A DNA stretch of 8,872 bases from Microcaldota archaeon (GTDB lineage: Archaea; Micrarchaeota; Micrarchaeia; Anstonellales; Anstonellaceae). The stretch covers positions 1 through 8,872 of the forward strand of contig JAHFEN010000013.1 of assembly GCA_023248455.1 (NCBI GenBank). Reading direction: 5' to 3'. Each line of letters opens with the position of its first letter. Position 1 is the stretch's first letter. The notes under the pieces were generated by a model. That model saw only the letters and a program-made list of their open reading frames with translations. It was not told where the DNA came from and searched no databases. Positions 5,050 through 8,872 of the stretch are shown one piece after another. The position numbers were made by a program, and so were the translations under genes.

Positions 5050-5940
5050 ATGGAGAAACGGGACAACCTGAGGTCCACCAAGTTTGTTGTGACTGCCAAT
5101 CTATTTCTCATCGCAGTCAAGCTGCTGGTGGCGCTGCTCACTGGGAGCATTGCAGCCCTTGCAGTCCTCATTGACTCGATTTTCGACCTGGCCGGCTCCC
5201 TTCTTGCCTATGCAGGGGTGAAAAAAGGCTCGGAGCCGCCTGATTCCGACCATCTCTACGGGCATAAGAAGTATGAAACAGTCTCCTCGCTTGCGCAGCT
5301 GGCGCTCATTGCAATTGCGGCAATCTTCATCATTGGCGAGGCGCTGCGCAGGCTTGCAAGCCCAATTGTGCTGAAAATCGACCTCTCCGATCTTGCGATA
5401 ATGGCCCTCACAGTCATTGTGGACATAGGCATAGTCGCCTACCTGAAGAAAAAGGCGGACACTGCCAGCCCGGCAATACGGGCAAGCATTGGCAACTATT
5501 CCTCGGACATACTGCAGAACTCGCTCGTGCTGGTGGGGTTGTTTGCTACAGGCAGCGGTTTTTTTGCCGCAGACCCCATAGCCGCGCTGGTTGTTGCCAT
5601 CCTGATGCTGCGCGTGGTTTACGGGGTCGGCAGGGGCGCGTTTGGCGAGCTTACCGACTCCGGCCCTCCAATGAAACAGCTCGAGAGGTACGCAAGGGAA
5701 ATAATCTCCGTCAGGGGGGTAAAATCCTTCCACAAGATGCGCGCGCGCACTATGGCAGGCGAGGTGCGCCTTGATTTCCACATCCACCTTGACCCGAAGA
5801 TGCCGCTCTCCCGCTCGCATGCAATATGCGAAAAGGTCAAGCAGGCTCTGCTTTCGGAATTCCCGGAAGTAAGTGAAGTCCTGGTGCACGCAGAGCCGGC
5901 CACAGCGCGCTTCATGGCAGGCCCCAAATTCGGCACCTAG
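5050..5940 (+). CDS. Cation diffusion facilitator (CDF) family metal transporter
   Basis: A 296-residue inner-membrane exporter that exchanges divalent metal (Zn, Fe, Mn, Co or Cd) for protons. Six membrane segments can be seen at about 12-32, 35-56, 80-98, 114-132, 154-170 and 174-192, followed by a cytoplasmic C-terminal domain. The TM2 metal site is D42-x3-D46 (DSIFD). Its TM5 partner, usually HxxxD in zinc/iron transporters, reads N149-x3-D153 (NYSSD). The loop DSDHLYGHKKYE (65-76) matches the family's DxxHxxGHxKxE-type motif. The C-terminal domain holds H228, H244, H246, H257 and H280 in positions like the histidines that bind zinc in E. coli FieF (YiiP). Length and topology are normal. 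The His-to-Asn change in TM5 argues for altered metal choice, perhaps manganese; this is inference. The gene is leaderless, with a TATA-like element at 5018. Confidence 0.93.
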   Translation: MEKRDNLRSTKFVVTANLFLIAVKLLVALLTGSIAALAVLIDSIFDLAGSLLAYAGVKKGSEPPDSDHLYGHKKYETVSSLAQLALIAIAAIFIIGEALRRLASPIVLKIDLSDLAIMALTVIVDIGIVAYLKKKADTASPAIRASIGNYSSDILQNSLVLVGLFATGSGFFAADPIAALVVAILMLRVVYGVGRGAFGELTDSGPPMKQLERYAREIISVRGVKSFHKMRARTMAGEVRLDFHIHLDPKMPLSRSHAICEKVKQALLSEFPEVSEVLVHAEPATARFMAGPKFGT

Positions 5941-5944
5941 GACG

Positions 5945-5966
5945 AGAAATTTTTACAAAAATTTCT
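5945..5966. repeat. Perfect AT-rich 10-bp inverted repeat
   Basis: AGAAATTTTT (5945-5954) and AAAAATTTCT (5957-5966) are exact inverted copies separated by two bases. The repeat begins 5 bases after the transporter stop codon. It may mark transcription termination (it holds T runs on both strands) or bind a dimeric protein. It is not followed by a long T run on the plus strand. Confidence 0.6.
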
Positions 5967-6031
5967 AGGCAGTGTAAACTATCAAATCTACACCACAAAG
6001 ATAAATTAACTTATTCTCCCCGAATTTCCTT

Positions 6032-6523
6032 ATGAAATTCACAACCAACCCGAATCGCGCCTACCTTCTTGGCCTGTGGAAGAGCAGGAGGACAAAGCAA
6101 GGAGTGGGCGTGGAGGGGCACCGCGAGCTTTGCGAGGCGTTCCTGAAACAGTGCCTTGATGAAAAGCTCTGCCAGCCCGACAAGGTAAAGTTCGAGGAAG
6201 GGCCCGTCTATAAGTGCTATTTCTACAATACGGCAATCCGCTCCTGGCTGGACTCCGAGCTTGAAAAGCGGCAGGAGAGGCTGAAATATATGAACGTATT
6301 CGCAGCGAACTACTTTGCAGGCGTATTCGACGCAAAAGGGGGCTGGGCGCAGGCAGGGAAAAAGGAGGTATCCTTCATTATCGGCGACAGGGTGGATGAA
6401 ATGGTGCTAATGCGCCTTGGCTTCCGCGTGAAAAAGGAAGGAGTGCGGATTGCAATAATATCGGATGACTTTTACGGCTGGGTCATGCCCTACCTGAAGC
6501 TTGAGATTTCAAAAAGAAGCTGA
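6032..6523 (+). CDS. Catalytically degenerate LAGLIDADG-fold protein
   Basis: A 163-residue free-standing protein that keeps the frame of a two-motif LAGLIDADG protein. Motif 2 is clear: YFAGVFDAKGGW (94-105), with the catalytic acid of DADG replaced by K102. Motif 1 is recognisable by place and pattern, AYLLGLWKSRRT (10-21), where R19 takes the place of the acid. Each is followed by a strand-rich, basic saddle region (22-66 and 106-142). It is therefore unlikely to cut DNA. Known LAGLIDADG relatives without catalysis act as intron maturases or DNA-binding regulators (WhiA type), so a role in RNA or DNA binding is plausible. It is not inside an intron here. The gene begins at ATG 6032 after an AT-rich, TATA-like stretch (GATAAATTAACTTATT, 6000-6015) with no Shine-Dalgarno, and its stop codon directly abuts the stop codon of the convergent gene. 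The LAGLIDADG relationship was judged by eye and needs a profile search. Confidence 0.7.
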   Translation: MKFTTNPNRAYLLGLWKSRRTKQGVGVEGHRELCEAFLKQCLDEKLCQPDKVKFEEGPVYKCYFYNTAIRSWLDSELEKRQERLKYMNVFAANYFAGVFDAKGGWAQAGKKEVSFIIGDRVDEMVLMRLGFRVKKEGVRIAIISDDFYGWVMPYLKLEISKRS

Positions 6524-7672
6524 TCACTTAACTACGATTATCTTAGTCTTGTTCTTCGCCACCAGCACCACTTCGCTTGTTTCCACGAGGAAGTCCACTG
6601 CCACTCCCTTTAGAGCGAGCCTGTCGTTCATGGTAATTCCGGTTGCGCGCTCGTGCGGCACAAGAAGGGAAATCCCCCTTTTCCCATCGCTCAGCTGTAT
6701 TTTTGCAAAGGGCTTTTTCTTGGCTCCAAATCCGACGTCTCCCATGCCGGTTATCTGCATTTCTGCAAAGGACAAGTTCTTCATGCCTGGCTTCAGGTTG
6801 GTGAAGCTGCCCATCCCCTCCTCCTTTGCCCTCTCCTCGGCCATCTTGAATGCAATGCCCACATCCTTCTTGAAGTTGGAAACCAGCCTGTTCTGCTCGC
6901 GCTTGAGCTCAGCCCTGCCCATCCCGGGCGTGGTGGCAATCCTGTAGGCAAGTGCGTAGTACTTGTTTTCGACAGAAAGCTCTTCCTCGCTTATTTCCTT
7001 TTCCTCGTCAGCTGAGGCGAACTCGCGGTCCTCGTCCCCCACTTCCACCAGGTCTGACTTGGGGGGCACGGGGTCCTTTTTCTGGCCGAAAGGGAAGTTG
7101 GAGGCGTTTTGAGGCGGAGTTTCGCGCTCTTCCTGCTCCTGCGCTTCATAGGGGGAGGCAGGCTGAAGCGAGGCGGAGGACATTTTCTCCAGGCCATGCA
7201 GCGGGTCTGCTGATGGCGCTGGGCGGATTCCGAACAGCTTCTCGAGCGAAGGCATGAGCTTGCGCCTGGCAGACTCCCTCTTTTTCGGGTCATAGTGGGA
7301 AAAGAGCTTCTCAATGCTGGGCATCATCTTCTGCTGCACCTGCGGCATCTCCTCGGGCTTCCTGATCTCCTTCCTTTCCGCAAACAGCTTCCCAAGCGAA
7401 ACTATCGCCTCCTGCTCATCCTCCTTGAACTGGCCAAGCGATTTCTGGGCAGCGATCTTCACTGATTCGTCCTTGTCAGAAGAAAGCTCGATCAGGGCAA
7501 AAATAGCGCGCGGGTCGTCAATCCTTCCAAGCGACTCCGCAACCCGAAGGCGCACCTTGGGGTCAGAGTCAAAAGCCTGGGCAACCGCCTTGTCAATGCT
7601 GTCCGGCCGATCGTCGGCTGGCTCAAGAAGGCTGACCTGGCGTGCCTTGGGTTTCCCTTTTTCTGGAACCAT
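6524..7672 (-). CDS. HEAT-repeat protein with C-terminal OB-fold-like domain
   Basis: A 382-residue cytoplasmic protein. Residues about 25-100 contain two to three HEAT-like repeats (DPKVRLRVAESLGRI at 37-51; DPRAIFALIELSSDKDESVK at 53-72, continuing to 82). A 9-residue element occurs twice, MPSIEKLFS (117-125) and MPSLEKLFG (140-148). Residues about 150-232 are a low-complexity linker rich in proline, serine and acidic residues. A helical segment (235-285, ENKYYALAYRIATTPGMG then a KREQ-rich helix) precedes a C-terminal strand-rich domain (about 300-382: AKIQLSDGKRGISLLVP, RLALKGVAVDFL, EVVLVA, TKIIVVK) that resembles an OB-fold. I infer an adaptor that binds protein through the HEAT part and nucleic acid or a ligand through the OB part. 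I cannot name a family. ATG at 7672 is chosen because a TATA-like element (CTATTTTATTC on the minus strand) lies about 30 nt upstream and no Shine-Dalgarno is present. Confidence 0.85.
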   Translation of the reverse strand: MVPEKGKPKARQVSLLEPADDRPDSIDKAVAQAFDSDPKVRLRVAESLGRIDDPRAIFALIELSSDKDESVKIAAQKSLGQFKEDEQEAIVSLGKLFAERKEIRKPEEMPQVQQKMMPSIEKLFSHYDPKKRESARRKLMPSLEKLFGIRPAPSADPLHGLEKMSSASLQPASPYEAQEQEERETPPQNASNFPFGQKKDPVPPKSDLVEVGDEDREFASADEEKEISEEELSVENKYYALAYRIATTPGMGRAELKREQNRLVSNFKKDVGIAFKMAEERAKEEGMGSFTNLKPGMKNLSFAEMQITGMGDVGFGAKKKPFAKIQLSDGKRGISLLVPHERATGITMNDRLALKGVAVDFLVETSEVVLVAKNKTKIIVVK

Positions 7673-7696
7673 TCAATCTTTTCGAGTTTCGGGGGC

Positions 7697-7710
7697 AAAG
7701 AATAAAATAG
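7697..7710. promoter_or_regulatory. Shared or overlapping divergent TATA region
   Basis: The 58-nt gap between divergent starts 7672 (minus) and 7731 (plus) has a single AT-rich element, AAGAATAAAATAGG. On the minus strand it reads CTATTTTATTCTT, about 30 nt before that ATG; on the plus strand it lies about 25 nt before the plus ATG. Both genes lack a Shine-Dalgarno. One element may serve both directions. Confidence 0.45.
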
Positions 7711-7730
7711 GTAAGTGGCGGCAACTTCAC

Positions 7731-8294
7731 ATGGGCCTGGAGGGCATTTTCTTTTCGGCATTCGCAATGGTGCGGCCATCTGTCCGAGAGGCGTCCATCA
7801 TCTTGAATGACCCTTTTTCCGCAGTGGCAATAAGCGCTCTGCTCGTGCTTGCTGCCTCCTGGCTATTCCAAGAGCAGAAAAAAATCCCCTTTCTTTTAAG
7901 CGCTGCCGTGATAGCCCTCCTTCTGGGCTTTGGCTTCAAGGCATTCCTGGCCGAGCAGAGGCCCTGCGCAACCGCGCCCTCGAAAATACCCTGCCCCACG
8001 GACTTTTCGCTCCCCTCCATGCACGCGCTCCTGGCTTTCACGCTTGCCATAATCGCAATAGGGACGCGCTCTTTCCCGATTTACCTCCTCTATGCCCTAT
8101 TCATCGCGTTTTCGCGGGTTTACCTTGGCGTCCATACGATAACTGAAGTGGCAGCCGGCCTCGCGCTTGCGTTCCTTGCCTGCGTGCTTACCGAGCTCAT
8201 GTTCAGGCTGAAGAAGTGGGAGGTTCCGCACGTGGTGCACATACGCCACGACATCGGCAAGCTCCCGCACAGCGCATCGAAATTGGAGGCATGA
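7731..8294 (+). CDS. PAP2-family membrane lipid phosphatase
   Basis: A 187-residue integral membrane phosphatase of the PAP2 superfamily, which removes phosphate from lipid phosphates or pyrophosphates. Motif 1 K70-x6-R77-P78 (KAFLAEQRP), motif 2 PSMH (95-98, H98; usual PSGH) and motif 3 SRVYLGVH (128-135, S128, R129, H135) are in the right order; the acid that normally follows the histidine by four is E139 instead of D. Hydrophobic segments lie at about 30-46, 53-72, 98-112, 115-128 and 137-157, typical of the family. In archaea and bacteria such enzymes recycle polyprenyl pyrophosphate carriers or act on phosphatidic acid analogues; the next gene, a dolichol-kinase-type enzyme, points to the carrier. 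The frame is open further upstream, but 7731 is the start consistent with the TATA-like element at 7697-7710 and it avoids overlap with the divergent gene. Substrate not determined. Confidence 0.9.
   Translation: MGLEGIFFSAFAMVRPSVREASIILNDPFSAVAISALLVLAASWLFQEQKKIPFLLSAAVIALLLGFGFKAFLAEQRPCATAPSKIPCPTDFSLPSMHALLAFTLAIIAIGTRSFPIYLLYALFIAFSRVYLGVHTITEVAAGLALAFLACVLTELMFRLKKWEVPHVVHIRHDIGKLPHSASKLEA
8285..8289 (+). promoter_or_regulatory. Strong Shine-Dalgarno for the downstream kinase gene
   Basis: GGAGG, six bases before the ATG at 8296, is a perfect partner of the CCTCC at the 16S 3' end (3598-3602). It lies inside the last codons of the PAP2 gene. It contrasts with the apparently leaderless first genes of the region and supports translation of 8296 as the second gene of an operon. 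Confidence 0.8.
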
Positions 8295-8295
8295 A

Positions 8296-8856
8296 ATGAA
8301 TGAGGACGAAAGGCAGATAGTCCATATTTTCCTTGGCGTGTGCGCCATTCTCCTGGTGGATTTTTTCGGCGTGCAGGCTGCCGCGTACATTATGGGCGCC
8401 ATCCTTGTCGCGGGGATAATGCTGGTGCACCTGAAGCTTTCGAGGATTTCGCTTGGCCCCCTGGAAAACCCCCTTGAGCGCTTTGAGAGGCCTGGCGTCA
8501 CTCCGGGCTACGGGGCAATGACACTGGCAGCTGGCATGCTTGCCATCCTCACGCTCATTTCCGGCAAGGAGAGCATATTGGCTTCCCTTTGCATACTAGG
8601 CTTTGGGGATGCGGGAAGCACACTTATCGGGATTAGGAGCAAAAAGAAGCTGCCCTACAGCCGCGAAAAGACATTCGGCGGCAGCATTGCGTTTTTCCTC
8701 TTCTCGCTGCCTGCTGCCTATTTCGCAGGGCTTCCAGCCCTTGTCGTTGCAGGGCTGGCAGCATTTGGCGAGAGCCTGGAGTCGCACATAGACGACAACC
8801 TGGTCATTGCGGTAGTGTGCGTGGTGGCATTCAGGCTGATCTCGCTGATTCACTGA
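8296..8856 (+). CDS. Dolichol/phytol-kinase-type CTP-dependent lipid kinase
   Basis: A 186-residue polytopic membrane protein of the SEC59/dolichol kinase family (related to CTP-dependent diacylglycerol and phytol kinases). The family signature is clear: GFGDAGSTLIG (102-112), then KTFGGSIAFF (125-134) for nucleotide binding, and an acidic segment FGESLESHIDDNLVI (157-171). Membrane segments are at about 8-25, 28-47, 73-89, 93-110, 130-150 and 169-185. At this size it is a compact archaeal-type member. It would phosphorylate a polyprenol or related isoprenoid alcohol using CTP. It starts 1 nt after the PAP2 stop codon with a perfect GGAGG, so the two form an operon; a phosphatase and a kinase acting on the same lipid carrier would balance its phosphorylated pool. 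That link is inferred from context. Phytol kinase or a phospholipid cytidylyltransferase-like role is the alternative. Confidence 0.88.
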   Translation: MNEDERQIVHIFLGVCAILLVDFFGVQAAAYIMGAILVAGIMLVHLKLSRISLGPLENPLERFERPGVTPGYGAMTLAAGMLAILTLISGKESILASLCILGFGDAGSTLIGIRSKKKLPYSREKTFGGSIAFFLFSLPAAYFAGLPALVVAGLAAFGESLESHIDDNLVIAVVCVVAFRLISLIH

Positions 8857-8872
8857 GTTTCAATGGGATGCG

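Noticed and set aside
5101..5889. 262-codon antisense frame opposite the CDF transporter
   Set aside because: Cys/His-rich shadow of a membrane protein gene in a GC-biased region; the plus strand has family motifs throughout.
7314..7730. Upstream in-frame extension of the PAP2 gene
   Set aside because: It would overlap the divergent HEAT/OB gene almost completely; the serine-rich translation is a shadow, and the promoter fits the start at 7731.

Overview
The window comes from an archaeon, most likely a small-genome DPANN-type lineage (Micrarchaeota- or Diapherotrites-like; the domain is certain, the phylum is a guess). The evidence is an archaeal 16S rRNA gene, TATA-type promoters 25-35 nt before mostly leaderless start codons, introns of the archaeal bulge-helix-bulge (BHB) type, and archaeal-style lipid-carrier genes. 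The 16S gene is not followed by a tRNA or a 23S gene within the 5.2 kb downstream, so the rRNA genes look unlinked.

Positions 1-577 are the upstream region: an 11-bp degenerate tandem repeat (1 to about 165), a TATA box near 216-223, and a hairpin-rich leader. Positions 578-3602 are one 16S rRNA gene, 3,025 nt long, that becomes about 1,494 nt when five insertions are removed. Each insertion can be folded by hand into a BHB motif (two 3-nt bulges separated by a 4-bp helix). Cutting after the second base of each bulge restores the conserved 16S sequence in all five cases. Three are mini-introns of 30, 46 and 49 nt in the 530 loop, the 790 loop and the 1080 region. Two are large: 804 nt encoding an HTH plus PD-(D/E)XK nuclease, and 602 nt encoding a two-motif LAGLIDADG endonuclease whose stop codon is supplied by the downstream rRNA exon. 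The introns should depend on the tRNA splicing endonuclease and RtcB-type ligase (family knowledge; neither gene is in this window).

Positions 3603-3802 are the rRNA trailer with a UUCG-capped hairpin and T-rich stretches. Then follow, on the plus strand, two unrecognised small proteins (3803-4294, 4528-5010), a cation diffusion facilitator transporter (5050-5940) and a LAGLIDADG-fold protein that has lost both catalytic acids (6032-6523). A convergent minus-strand gene (6524-7672) encodes a HEAT-repeat protein with a linker and a probable C-terminal OB-fold. Divergent from it is a two-gene plus-strand operon (7731-8856): a PAP2-family lipid phosphatase and a dolichol/phytol-kinase-type CTP-dependent kinase. 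Together these suggest recycling of a polyprenyl-phosphate carrier at the membrane.

The main discovery-type signal is the intron-loaded 16S gene: five BHB introns, two of them in the universal primer sites 515F and 785F/806R, and one carrying a nuclease type not usually associated with archaeal rRNA introns.
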